From NCBI GenBank assembly GCA_947176485.1, contig CAMWQS010000026.1, forward strand, positions 1 through 15,901: a stretch of DNA of 15,901 bases. Reading direction: 5' to 3'. The translations under genes were made by a program, and so were the position numbers. Source of the DNA: an uncultured Clostridia bacterium. GTDB taxonomy: Bacteria; Bacillota; Clostridia; Christensenellales; Borkfalkiaceae. The notes beneath the pieces were generated by a model. The model was given only the letters and a program-made list of their open reading frames with translations, made no database searches and had not been told where the DNA came from. Of the stretch, positions 1-7,364 are shown piece by piece. Every line of letters starts with the position of its first letter. The first letter of the stretch is position 1.

Positions 1-51
1 CTCCACCCCGCACGCATATCAGAATAACGAATAATACGGAATAAGCTATTG

Positions 52-80
52 CGCCGCATGACAAGTGCGGCGTTTTTCTT
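52..80 (+). terminator. Rho-independent terminator of an unseen upstream gene
   Basis: A 7-bp GC-rich stem (CGCCGCA, 52-58, pairing with TGCGGCG, 66-72) has a 7-nt loop and is followed by TTTTTCTT. The first ~50 bases hold a stop in each forward frame and probably include the end of, or trailer to, a gene that lies mostly outside the window; its frame cannot be chosen. Confidence 0.8.
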
Positions 81-136
81 TATAAGAAAAAAATATTTTC
101 CATCCTTTGGCAACGGGTGGGTGTGGGCGATATTAA

Positions 137-165
137 TTGACAGTGCGCGTTTACTATGGTATAAT
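137..165 (+). promoter_or_regulatory. Sigma-A promoter for the lgt-like/hydrogenase operon
   Basis: A perfect -35 TTGACA (137-142), a 17-nt spacer and a perfect -10 TATAAT (160-165) are present. TGG just before the -10 also fits an extended -10. Transcription should start near 172, giving a leader of about 45 nt before the first ATG. The exact consensus implies strong constitutive transcription unless a repressor acts; no operator was recognised. The bases between the upstream terminator and this promoter are AT-rich with nothing else evident. Confidence 0.85.
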
Positions 166-215
166 GGCAAAAACTGTCGCATTAAGGCGGCAAATCGTGT
201 TTAAGGGAAATTACT

Positions 216-1178
216 ATGCATCCTGAAGCTTTATTTGAAATTTTCGGTAAAGGCGTTTACGCCTACGGTATATGTATGGCGGTCGGAATTATTCTTTGTT
301 TCGGCTTTTTGCTGTTTACGATGTGGTATAAAAAGTTTAACGAAACTTCCACAAACGCCGTTCTCGTTATAGGAATTTTAGGCACGGGGTTCGGCATTTT
401 TATGGCTATGCTCGTGCAGTCAATTCTAAACTACGCAAAAGACCCTTCCAAGCCCTTCCAGCTTGCGGGTATGACCTTTATGGGCGGACTGTTAGGCGGC
501 GTAGTCAGCTTCCTTGCAGTGTGGAATTTGTACGTTTACGTTATAGGTCCGCGCACCAAAATGAAGTGGCTTACGAGCAAGGATATGAACGCGGGGCTTT
601 CCGACGCGTTGCCTTTCATTCCTATCGGCATTGCAATTGCACACGCTTTCGGGCGTTTAGGTTGCCTTTTTGCGGGCTGCTGCTACGGTCAAGAGGCTGA
701 ATGGGGCTTACAGTGCGCCGCACCTCACGGGCACACGCTTCCCGTTAACGTTATCCCCACGCAGCTTTTCGAAATGTGTTTCCTTCTGCTGCTTGCGGGC
801 GTTATGGCACTTTTATATTTCCGCTTTAAATTCAACTATAATTTCGGTGTTTACGCTATAGCGTACGGCATTTGGCGTTTCGTTATAGAGTTTTTCCGCG
901 ACGACGACAGGGGTGCGCTTATTCTCGGCTTGCAGCCTTCACAGTTCTGGAGCATACTGATGGTGCTTGTAGGCGTAGGATATTTCTTCTTGCAGTACTA
1001 TGTACTGAGAAAGCTGATGAAGCACCCCGAACTGCAACGACAGGAAAATAAAGACAAAATCGAACTGACCGAGGACGGTACGCCCGTTCTTGTACAAGGC
1101 GCGGAAGTTAGCAGGGTAGTACCCGCAGAGCCCGAAGAAAAATTACAAGACGAGAGCGAAGGTGAAGAAAAGCTATGA
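216..1178 (+). CDS. lgt: Lgt-family prolipoprotein diacylglyceryl transferase-like membrane protein
   Basis: Lgt moves a diacylglyceryl group from phosphatidylglycerol to the lipobox cysteine of prolipoproteins in the cytoplasmic membrane. The 320-residue protein has about seven hydrophobic segments. Family landmarks seen are YGICMAVG (17-24), MTFMGGLLGG (86-95), HAFGR (143-147) running into LGCLFAGCCYG, PTQLFE (181-186) and RFVIEFFRDDDRG (221-233). Compared with E. coli Lgt, the HGG histidine is Met here and the Asn of GRxGN is Cys, giving the cysteine-rich GCLFAGCCYG form seen in a clostridial Lgt-like subgroup. The arginines at 147 and near 221-232 are kept. The last ~45 residues are a charged, acidic cytoplasmic-type tail. 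The ATG follows AAGGGAAA at a suitable distance. The stop overlaps the next start (ATGA), so the two genes are translationally coupled. Family membership is secure; true Lgt activity, rather than a related lipid transferase, is less certain. Confidence 0.85.
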   Translation: MHPEALFEIFGKGVYAYGICMAVGIILCFGFLLFTMWYKKFNETSTNAVLVIGILGTGFGIFMAMLVQSILNYAKDPSKPFQLAGMTFMGGLLGGVVSFLAVWNLYVYVIGPRTKMKWLTSKDMNAGLSDALPFIPIGIAIAHAFGRLGCLFAGCCYGQEAEWGLQCAAPHGHTLPVNVIPTQLFEMCFLLLLAGVMALLYFRFKFNYNFGVYAIAYGIWRFVIEFFRDDDRGALILGLQPSQFWSILMVLVGVGYFFLQYYVLRKLMKHPELQRQENKDKIELTEDGTPVLVQGAEVSRVVPAEPEEKLQDESEGEEKL

Positions 1179-2689
1179 AAAGCCAAAGCGTAGTAACCGA
1201 TTTAAGAAGAAAAATCTTTACGGCAGTTGCACGCGTAGCCTACGAATCTGATAACCCCGCAAGTGATTTGGAGGAAATCCCTTTTTTAATCACCCCCGAC
1301 GAGGTGCCAAAATACCGTGAAAGCATCTACCGTGAAAGGCAGATAGCCTCTGAAAGGGTTCGTCTTGCCATGGGGCTTTCTCTTCGCCCCGCAAACAAAC
1401 CGGTACATATCACGGCGGGCGTAGATAAAAGCACTATTGCCGAAAAGTATTACGAACCGCCCCTTATGCAGGTTATACCTTCCGCGTGCGATTGCTGCCC
1501 CGATAACGAGTACGTCGTTTCCAATCAGTGCCGCAACTGCGTTTCGCACGCGTGCATTAAAAACTGCCCGAAGGGCGCGGTTTCCATCGTGGACGGCAGG
1601 GCGTTTATCGACCAAAGCAAGTGCATAAAGTGCGGAAGGTGCAAGGCGGCTTGCCCTTACGACGCTATCGCCCATCACGTTCGCCCTTGCGCTGCGGCGT
1701 GCGGGGTCAAGGCTATTTCCTCGGACGAGTACGGCAGAGCGCACATAGATAACGATATTTGCGTGGCTTGCGGACAATGTATGTCTGCTTGCCCGTTCGG
1801 AGCTATTGCCGATAAATCACAGATTTATCAGCTTATTAAGGCAATAAGACAGGGCGACGAAGTAGTCGCCGCGGTTGCGCCCGCAATAGTGGGTCAGTTC
1901 GGCGCAAAGGTTACCCCGGGCAAGCTTAAATCTGCGCTTCTTGCGCTTGGGTTTAAGGACGTATACGAGGTGGCAGTAGGCGCGGACGTAGGCTGCATAG
2001 CCGAGGCGCACCATTACGTAAACGAGGTAGTAACGGGCAAACTGCCTTTCCTTTTCACAAGCTGTTGTCCCGCTTGGGCTGTACTTGTAAAGAAACAGTT
2101 CCCCGACCTTGCAAGCGAGGTTTCGCAAGAGCTTACACCCATGGTTGCAACGGCGCGCTCGATTAAAGTCAACCGCCCCAACGCACGCGTAGTGTTTATA
2201 GGACCGTGCGCCGCAAAGAAGTTGGAAGCTTCAAGAAGGGCTGTAAGAAGCCACGTTGACTTCGTAATTACCTTTGAAGAGCTTGCGGGTATGTTCGACG
2301 CCAAGGGCTTGAACTTTGAGACGATGGAAGAGCTCCCCGTCAGCTTGCAGGCAACTGGCGCGGGACGCGGCTACGCTTGTGCGGGCGGCGTTGCAAGCGC
2401 AATCGAAAGCTGCATTAACCAGTATTTCGCAGGCACCGAGGTAAAAATTCAGCACGCCGAAGGGCTTACTGACTGCAAAAAGGTTTTAACCCTTGCAAAG
2501 GCGGGCAAGCTCAACGGATACATGATTGAAGGTATGGGTTGCCCCGGCGGTTGTGTTGCGGGTGTGGGAACCATTATCCCGCCCGAGCGCGCAAAGTTTG
2601 CGGTTGAGCAGATTGTGAAGTCAAGCGAACAGCCCGTGCCCCCGAAAGAAATGGAAGACTTAGCTGAAAAGCTTACTAAAATGGACTAA
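1175..2689 (+). CDS. Monomeric [FeFe] hydrogenase, group B type
   Basis: A 504-residue iron-sulfur hydrogenase that would interconvert H2 with protons and electrons, probably using ferredoxin, in the cytoplasm. After an ~100-residue N-terminal region come cysteine clusters: ACDCC (104-108), CRNC..C...CP (119-132), CIKCGRCKAACP (150-161), C...C (172, 176) and CVACGQCMSACP (196-207), enough for three or four [4Fe-4S] centres. The H-cluster motifs are TSCCPAW (295-301, with C297 the expected proton-relay Cys and C298 a cluster ligand), FIGPCAAKKLE (341-351) and EGMGCPGGC (452-460). TSCCPAW and GPCAAKK instead of group A TSCCPGW and MPC.KK point to group B (B1/B3). No NADH-binding or small-subunit domain is present. 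The start overlaps the preceding stop. The maturases HydE, HydF and HydG are not in the window. The physiological role of group B enzymes is poorly known. Confidence 0.93.
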   Translation: MKSQSVVTDLRRKIFTAVARVAYESDNPASDLEEIPFLITPDEVPKYRESIYRERQIASERVRLAMGLSLRPANKPVHITAGVDKSTIAEKYYEPPLMQVIPSACDCCPDNEYVVSNQCRNCVSHACIKNCPKGAVSIVDGRAFIDQSKCIKCGRCKAACPYDAIAHHVRPCAAACGVKAISSDEYGRAHIDNDICVACGQCMSACPFGAIADKSQIYQLIKAIRQGDEVVAAVAPAIVGQFGAKVTPGKLKSALLALGFKDVYEVAVGADVGCIAEAHHYVNEVVTGKLPFLFTSCCPAWAVLVKKQFPDLASEVSQELTPMVATARSIKVNRPNARVVFIGPCAAKKLEASRRAVRSHVDFVITFEELAGMFDAKGLNFETMEELPVSLQATGAGRGYACAGGVASAIESCINQYFAGTEVKIQHAEGLTDCKKVLTLAKAGKLNGYMIEGMGCPGGCVAGVGTIIPPERAKFAVEQIVKSSEQPVPPKEMEDLAEKLTKMD

Positions 2690-2695
2690 ACTTAA

Positions 2696-2785
2696 AAGCC
2701 CCGCGCCGCGTGTTTGACTTGCGCTTAGTTTCGGTTGCAATAATGCAATTAAGATACTCAGCCAAGCGGAACGCTTGCGGGGCTT
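2696..2785 (+). other. Intergenic region with strong RNA-folding potential, possible ncRNA or regulatory leader
   Basis: Between the hydrogenase and the flavoprotein genes, AAGCCCCGC (2696-2704) can pair perfectly with GCGGGGCTT (2777-2785). Inside lie a hairpin CAAGCG-GAA-CGCTTG (2763-2777, sharing one base with the outer stem) and TTGCA-ATAA-TGCAA (2735-2748). CGCTT at 2723-2727 could instead pair with AAGCG at 2764-2768. The outer stem is not followed by a U-run, so it is not a standard terminator. I do not recognise it as a known riboswitch. Confidence 0.35.
2714..2744 (+). promoter_or_regulatory. Possible promoter for the flavoprotein gene
   Basis: TTGACT (2714-2719), a 19-nt spacer and AATAAT (2739-2744) each match consensus at five of six positions, but the spacer is 2 nt longer than ideal. 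It lies inside the folded region above, so promoter and RNA-structure readings compete. Read-through from the hydrogenase is an alternative source of transcript. Confidence 0.3.
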
Positions 2786-2816
2786 AGAATTTTCAAAAAG
2801 GTGCAAACTTTATTAT

Positions 2817-3665
2817 ATGTACGATTTAGCAATTATAGGCGGCGGACCGGCAGGCGTTTCCGCGGCAATCAACGCCAAAATTTTGAATAAAAGCTTTATA
2901 TGGTTTTCCTCGGGCGAATCTTCGAAAAAAGTCGAGCGTGCGGAGCTTATTAAAAACTATCCCGCACTCCCCGATATTACAGGCAAGGACTTGGCAAATG
3001 CGCTTAAAACCCACACCGAAAGCCTCGGTATTGAGATGACCGAGGAAATTATTACGGGCGTTTACCCCACGGAGGGCTCGTTCAATTTGCTTGCGGGCAG
3101 TAAGAATTACGAGGCTAAGGCGGTTATCCTGTGTCTTGGCGTTGAAACCCAAAAGCCCGTGGACGGTGAGGAACGGCTTTTAGGTCGTGGTGTAAGCTAT
3201 TGCGCCACTTGCGACGGCTTTTTGTACAAGGGCAAAAAAATTGCCGTTTACTGCACGGACAAGCGTTACGAAAGTGAAATCGAGTTTTTATGCTCGGTTG
3301 CCCAAAAGGTCTACGTTATGCCACTGTATAAGGGCTACGAAATAAAAGCTGAAAACGCCGAAATTATTTTGAAGGCTCCCACTAAGTTTATCGGCGAAAA
3401 CAGACTTTCCGCCGTGGAGTATTCGGGCGGCAAAGTGGAAGTCGACGGCGTGTTCGTGCTGAAAAGCGCGTTTTCACCCACGACCTTGGTACACGGGCTA
3501 AAAGTCGGGGACGGGCATATCTTAGTAAACCGCAAAATGGAAACCAATATCAAAGGTCTGTACGCCGCGGGCGACTGCACTGGCAGACCGTATCAGTATA
3601 TAAAGGCTGCGGGTGAAGGCAACGTTGCCGCCCACTCGGCTATCGAATATTTAAGCGAAAAATAG
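2817..3665 (+). CDS. Thioredoxin-reductase-like flavoprotein without NADPH motifs
   Basis: The 282-residue protein has the FAD dinucleotide-binding GGGPAG (8-13), the redox-active pair CATC (129-132) in SYCATCDGFLYKGK, and the C-terminal FAD motif AGDCTGRPYQYIKAAGEG (251-268). These define the low-molecular-weight thioredoxin reductase fold. In the middle domain, where NADPH-dependent enzymes carry GGGDSA and HRRDxFRA, this one reads IAVYCTDKRYESEIEFL and VYVMPLYKGYEI, so both motifs are absent and the domain is shortened. Flavin thioredoxin reductases of clostridia and cyanobacteria that lack these motifs take electrons from ferredoxin (FFTR) or have an unknown donor (DTR). The adjacent hydrogenase makes ferredoxin attractive, but that is inference. 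I chose the ATG that begins MYDLAIIGGGP, with AGGTG upstream, over a TTG 42 nt earlier that would add an unusual N-terminal extension. No thioredoxin gene is nearby. Confidence 0.85.
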   Translation: MYDLAIIGGGPAGVSAAINAKILNKSFIWFSSGESSKKVERAELIKNYPALPDITGKDLANALKTHTESLGIEMTEEIITGVYPTEGSFNLLAGSKNYEAKAVILCLGVETQKPVDGEERLLGRGVSYCATCDGFLYKGKKIAVYCTDKRYESEIEFLCSVAQKVYVMPLYKGYEIKAENAEIILKAPTKFIGENRLSAVEYSGGKVEVDGVFVLKSAFSPTTLVHGLKVGDGHILVNRKMETNIKGLYAAGDCTGRPYQYIKAAGEGNVAAHSAIEYLSEK

Positions 3666-3670
3666 TTTTT

Positions 3671-3705
3671 AAGCGCGGCACAAAGCAAACCGCGCTTTTA
3701 TTTTT
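3671..3705 (+). terminator. Rho-independent terminator after the flavoprotein gene
   Basis: An 8-bp stem, AAGCGCGG (3671-3678) with CCGCGCTT (3690-3697), has an 11-nt loop and is followed by TTATTTTT. It separates the hydrogenase region from the next operon. Confidence 0.85.
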
Positions 3706-3714
3706 AAGAAGTAC

Positions 3715-3743
3715 TTGAAATTAAAGGCTTTTCGTGTTAGAAT
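3715..3743 (+). promoter_or_regulatory. Sigma-A promoter for the mgtC-prmA-rsmE-mtaB operon
   Basis: TTGAAA (3715-3720) and TAGAAT (3738-3743) are separated by exactly 17 nt. Each matches consensus at five of six positions. The promoter sits just after a terminator and about 40 nt before the next start codon. Confidence 0.75.
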
Positions 3744-3785
3744 TGTAATAAAATATTACAAATGAATTTTTAAGGGGTAAAATTT

Positions 3786-4466
3786 ATGCTTGCTACTTGG
3801 TTTTTGCCGGAAGACTTATACTGGCTTGAATGTATTATAAGAATATTGCTTGCAACAGCTTTGGGCTTTGCGCTCGGTGTAGAACGCCAGCTTCGCCTTA
3901 AAGTGGCGGGTATTCGAACTCACGTAGTGGTTGCTGCAGGTGCTGCGCTTTTCACCGTCGTATCGTTTGGTTTCAGTAAACTTTCCGGCGGCGACCCCGC
4001 CCGTATCGCGGCGCAGATAGTTACGGGCATAGGCTTCCTCGGCGCGGGTATGATTATGCACAAGGAAACCGCCGTTTTAGGTCTTACTTCGGCTGCGGGC
4101 ATTTGGCTTACCGCGGCAATTGCAATGGCAGCCGGTGCCGGTATGTACTACGTTGCAATCGGCGCTACAATATTAATAGTTTTAATACAGCTTTTCTTGC
4201 ACTTGCCCCTTCGTCTTTTCCAAGACAAGCATTATAACGAAATAAAGATTACCTTCAAAAGCGACGCGCCCGATTGTCCTACGATAATTAAAAAACTTTT
4301 CGATATAACGAACTTTACGGAATTTAAAGCCACGCGTGTTGAAGACGATATTATTTATATGGCAGTAATACACACAAGGAAGCAAGTAAACGCAGAGTAT
4401 ATCCTCAGCGTATTAAAAGATTATCCATTCGTTATCTCGCTTGAAAAGTTGGAAAGCGACCGTTAA
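3786..4466 (+). CDS. MgtC/SapB family membrane protein
   Basis: The 226-residue protein has an N-terminal MgtC/SapB domain of about four or five membrane helices (roughly 12-140) with family landmarks GFALGVERQ (27-35), VAGIRTHVVVAAGAALF (40-56), GIGFLGAGMI (81-90) and LTSAAGIWLTAAIAMAAG (100-117). A soluble C-terminal domain of about 75 residues follows, probably ACT-like as in many family members. MgtC proteins are linked to growth in low magnesium and, in pathogens, to survival in macrophages through effects on the F-ATPase; in commensal or environmental bacteria the role is largely unknown. The ATG is preceded by AAGGGGT. No magnesium riboswitch or long leader is visible: the leader is only about 35 nt. 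It is the first gene of an operon otherwise devoted to RNA and ribosome modification, with prmA 14 nt downstream. Confidence 0.88.
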   Translation: MLATWFLPEDLYWLECIIRILLATALGFALGVERQLRLKVAGIRTHVVVAAGAALFTVVSFGFSKLSGGDPARIAAQIVTGIGFLGAGMIMHKETAVLGLTSAAGIWLTAAIAMAAGAGMYYVAIGATILIVLIQLFLHLPLRLFQDKHYNEIKITFKSDAPDCPTIIKKLFDITNFTEFKATRVEDDIIYMAVIHTRKQVNAEYILSVLKDYPFVISLEKLESDR

Positions 4467-4480
4467 ACTTCGAGGCTACT

Positions 4481-5422
4481 ATGAAATTCACCGAACTTAC
4501 TATACGTACCACTACCGAAGGTAGTGAGCTTATCGCCGATATTTTATGGCGGTACACTAACTACGGTGTGGCGATATCCGACGTTAAGGACGTAATTGCC
4601 CTTCAACAGAACAAGGTTTTATATTGGGATTACATCGACGAAAACCTTTTAAACGAGCGGCAGGACGTTCTCGTAAAAGCCTTCGTGCCTAACGACGAAA
4701 CGGCAACCACCTTGCCTAAAATCCGCGAAGATTTGGAAGAGCTTTCTTCAAACTGCGCGGGCTTTACTAAGCTCGGTTCGCTTGAAACTACCTTGCGTGA
4801 GGTGGAAGGCGACGATTGGATAGAGATTTGGAAAACTCATTTCCGCCCTTTACATATCGGTGAAAAAATCGTCGTATGCCCCGAGTGGATAGCTTACGAC
4901 AAAAAACCATTTGAAGAAGTGGTGAAGCTGGACAGCAATATGGCTTTCGGCACGGGCGAGCACGAAACCACGGCTATGTGCCTAAAACTGCTACAAGAAT
5001 ATTTAACGCCTTCAAGCGTCTGTATCGACGTGGGCTGCGGAAGCGGCATTCTGGGCATTTCCGCAATCAAGCTCGGCGCAAAGTACGCGTATTTGACCGA
5101 CATTGACTACGTCGCCGTCGAAAGCGCAAAGCACAATTCCGAGATAAACGGGGTGGCTGATAAGGTTACCGTAGCACATTCCAACCTTTTGGATAACGCC
5201 GAAATCAAGGGCGATATTATGCTTGCAAACATCACGGCGGAGATTCTGTGCGGGCTTGCGCCGTCTATCCCCAAAAACCTCAAAGCGGGCGGAACGCTTA
5301 TTTTAAGCGGCATTATAGATAGCCGCCTTGAAATGGTTATCACCGCATTCACGGCGCAAGGGCTGAAATTGGAAAAGACTTTAAAAGAGGGCGAGTGGCT
5401 TGCCCTATCGTTTAAATTATGA
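4481..5422 (+). CDS. prmA: Ribosomal protein L11 methyltransferase
   Basis: PrmA uses S-adenosylmethionine to methylate amino groups of ribosomal protein L11 in the cytoplasm. The 313-residue length is normal. The N-terminal L11-recognition domain ends near WIEIWKTHFRPLHIG (113-127). The catalytic domain holds NMAFGTGEHETT (153-164), SAM-binding motif I DVGCGSGILGISAIKLGA (183-200), the acidic ribose-contact residues in TDID (206-209) and NITAEIL (250-256), the family's N-P/A-N type motif region. The ATG at the start of MKFTELTIRT follows GAGG. It ends in an ATGA overlap with rsmE. In many Firmicutes this gene follows dnaJ; here an MgtC-family gene takes that position. Confidence 0.95.
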   Translation: MKFTELTIRTTTEGSELIADILWRYTNYGVAISDVKDVIALQQNKVLYWDYIDENLLNERQDVLVKAFVPNDETATTLPKIREDLEELSSNCAGFTKLGSLETTLREVEGDDWIEIWKTHFRPLHIGEKIVVCPEWIAYDKKPFEEVVKLDSNMAFGTGEHETTAMCLKLLQEYLTPSSVCIDVGCGSGILGISAIKLGAKYAYLTDIDYVAVESAKHNSEINGVADKVTVAHSNLLDNAEIKGDIMLANITAEILCGLAPSIPKNLKAGGTLILSGIIDSRLEMVITAFTAQGLKLEKTLKEGEWLALSFKL

Positions 5423-6147
5423 GTGCGCATAAAAGATTTTTTATCGAAAAACTTAAAGGAAGCGAAACGGAAGTTTATTTAGAAGGCGAAGAATTCGTTC
5501 ACGCAAAAACCGTGTTAAGGGTAGAAGAAGGGACGGAAATCGTGCTTTTGGACGGCAGCGGAAAGGAATATTCCGCGATAGTCGCAAAAATCGAAAAACA
5601 CCGTTTGTTGGCACATATTACGGGGGCAATCGAGGGTGAAAGGGAACCCAAGACCCCCATTTATTTACTTTGCGGAGCCTTAAAAGGGGACAAGACCGAG
5701 CTTATCGTTCAAAAGGCGACGGAGCTTGGTGTTGCCAAAATTGGCGTGTTTTCTTCCGAATACTGCTCGGCTTATATGAACGACAATAAATTGGAGCGGC
5801 TTAGAAAAGTTGGCCGTGAGGCGGCTAAACAATGCCAACGCTCTTGCGCACCGGAGATAGAGTATTTCGGCGATTTTGACAGTGCGCTGAATTCCGCGGG
5901 CGATTATGCAAACAAGCTGTTTGCTTGTGAGTTTTTAGAAAGCTCGAGCGGCGGGGACTTGTCGCATTTGTCGGGTTCTACCGCCGTCGTGGTGGGCAGT
6001 GAGGGCGGCTTTTCGCATAATGAATACGAACGCGCCCAAACCCTCGGTTTTACGGGAATTTCGCTCGGTAAAAGAATTTTACGCGCCGAAACAGCGGCAA
6101 TTACCGTCTGCGCGCTTATTGCGTTCGCTTTGGGTGAGCTGAAATGA
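5419..6147 (+). CDS. rsmE: 16S rRNA (uracil1498-N3)-methyltransferase
   Basis: RsmE is a SPOUT-class methyltransferase that makes m3U1498 in helix 44 of 16S rRNA. The 242-residue protein has an N-terminal PUA-like RNA-binding part (about 1-70). Its trefoil-knot domain carries KGDKTELIVQKATELGV (89-105), EAAKQCQRS (134-142, matching the family's EA-x-Q-xxR), VVGSEGGFSHNEYE (191-204) and SLGKRILRAETAA (215-227). These cover the usual SAM-binding knot. Both ends overlap neighbouring genes by 4 bases (ATGA), which indicates tight translational coupling within the operon. Confidence 0.95.
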   Translation: MSAHKRFFIEKLKGSETEVYLEGEEFVHAKTVLRVEEGTEIVLLDGSGKEYSAIVAKIEKHRLLAHITGAIEGEREPKTPIYLLCGALKGDKTELIVQKATELGVAKIGVFSSEYCSAYMNDNKLERLRKVGREAAKQCQRSCAPEIEYFGDFDSALNSAGDYANKLFACEFLESSSGGDLSHLSGSTAVVVGSEGGFSHNEYERAQTLGFTGISLGKRILRAETAAITVCALIAFALGELK

Positions 6148-7364
6148 AGGCGGTAGTCTTTACTTTGGGCTGTAAGGTCAACGAAGTTGAAAGCGCCTCT
6201 ATCATGGCAACGCTTGAAAAGTTCGGCTGGGAAGTTTCGGACAAGCTGTCCTATGCCGACGTTTTCGTTCTGAACACTTGCGCCGTAACGAGGGAGGCGG
6301 AAAAGAAGAGCCGTCAGCTCGTTGCCCGCGCAAGAAAGTTTAATCCTAACGCGCAAATCTTCGTTTGCGGCTGCGCTTCCGAAAAGGATAAAAAGGCGTA
6401 TGAAGAAAAGGGCGTAACCTTCGTAAGCGGGGCAAGGAATAAGGGCGAAATTATCTCCGCAATAGCAAGCCGCTACGACTGTGAGGATACGGGGCTTTCC
6501 TTCCCCAAACAAACGAAAACCCGCGCCTTTATCAAGATACAGGACGGGTGCAATAATTTCTGTTCTTACTGTATAATCCCCTACCTTCGCGGAAGGGAAA
6601 AATCACGTAAAGTCGAGGATATATTGGGGGAAATCGCAAAAACCGACTGCCCCGAAGTAGTTTTAAACGGTATAAATATTTCTTCCTACGGATACGAAAA
6701 TACAACCCTCTGTGACCTTATCCGTGCGCTTAAAGATATTGATAAGCGCGTACGACTCGGCTCGCTGGAATGCAATATAATTACCGAAGAATTTTTAACC
6801 GCGCTTAAAGGTCTTAAAGACTTTGCACCTCAATTCCACCTGTCTTTACAAAGTGGTTCTTCCACCGTGTTAAAGGCAATGAACAGGCACTACACACGCG
6901 AAGAGTATATTGAAAAGTGTAAGCTTATCTATAAATATTTCCCCGATGCGGCAATAACCACCGATATTATCGCGGGGTTCGCAACCGAAACGGAAGAAGA
7001 TTTTTTAAAAAGTCTTTCCATAATCGAAGAGGTAGGCTTTGCACGTGTGCATGCGTTCGCCTTTTCACCGCGTGAAGGAACGGTGGCGTATAAACTGAAG
7101 GACCTGCCGCCCGATATAAAAAGCGAGCGACTTCATAGGCTTTTGGTAGCGGGCGAGGAAGCGTCCACAAAGTATATAAAAGACTTTTTAAACAAGCCTT
7201 TAAGCTTTATTGCTGAGGAGTACTCGGAAGGCTTCACAACGGGATACACCCCCAACTATATTAAAGTTTACGCACCTTTGCGCCTTGAATGCGGCAAAAA
7301 ATACGGCGTTGAGCTAACTGAAATCTTTAAGGACGGCGCATATGCAAAACTCATTACACAGTGA
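6144..7364 (+). CDS. mtaB: tRNA (t6A37-C2) methylthiotransferase, radical SAM
   Basis: MtaB converts t6A37 to ms2t6A in tRNAs decoding ANN codons. Of its 406 residues, the N-terminal UPF0004 domain carries the auxiliary-cluster cysteines C10 (TLGCKVNEVES), C46 (LNTCAVT) and C77 (VCGCASE). The radical SAM cluster motif CxxxCxxC is C136, C140 and C143, in QDGCNNFCSYCIIPYLRGREKSR. The TRAM-like C-terminal part follows from about 340. KVNEVES and the GREKSR context favour the MtaB/YqeV subgroup over MiaB or RimO. It overlaps rsmE by 4 bases, and its last 23 bases overlap the start of the PrsW-like gene. Confidence 0.93.
   Translation: MKAVVFTLGCKVNEVESASIMATLEKFGWEVSDKLSYADVFVLNTCAVTREAEKKSRQLVARARKFNPNAQIFVCGCASEKDKKAYEEKGVTFVSGARNKGEIISAIASRYDCEDTGLSFPKQTKTRAFIKIQDGCNNFCSYCIIPYLRGREKSRKVEDILGEIAKTDCPEVVLNGINISSYGYENTTLCDLIRALKDIDKRVRLGSLECNIITEEFLTALKGLKDFAPQFHLSLQSGSSTVLKAMNRHYTREEYIEKCKLIYKYFPDAAITTDIIAGFATETEEDFLKSLSIIEEVGFARVHAFAFSPREGTVAYKLKDLPPDIKSERLHRLLVAGEEASTKYIKDFLNKPLSFIAEEYSEGFTTGYTPNYIKVYAPLRLECGKKYGVELTEIFKDGAYAKLITQ

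Noticed and set aside
1..35. Loose resemblance of ACCCCGCACGCATATC and following AATAACGA to the 29-nt repeat
   Set aside because: Alignment needs several gaps and mismatches. It could be a degenerate copy upstream of a terminator, but I cannot separate it from chance.
3713..3722. TACTTGAAAT shared with part of the 29-nt repeat
   Set aside because: Only about 10 bases agree and none of the GATAGACCCCC half is present; it is better explained as a promoter -35 box.
5651..5665. AGACCCCCATTTAT inside rsmE, similar to the first half of the repeat
   Set aside because: It is coding sequence, and the second half of the repeat is absent.
5904..6512. 202-codon - strand frame across the rsmE/mtaB junction
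   Set aside because: Both underlying + strand genes are complete with all family motifs; no ribosome site supports the antisense frame.
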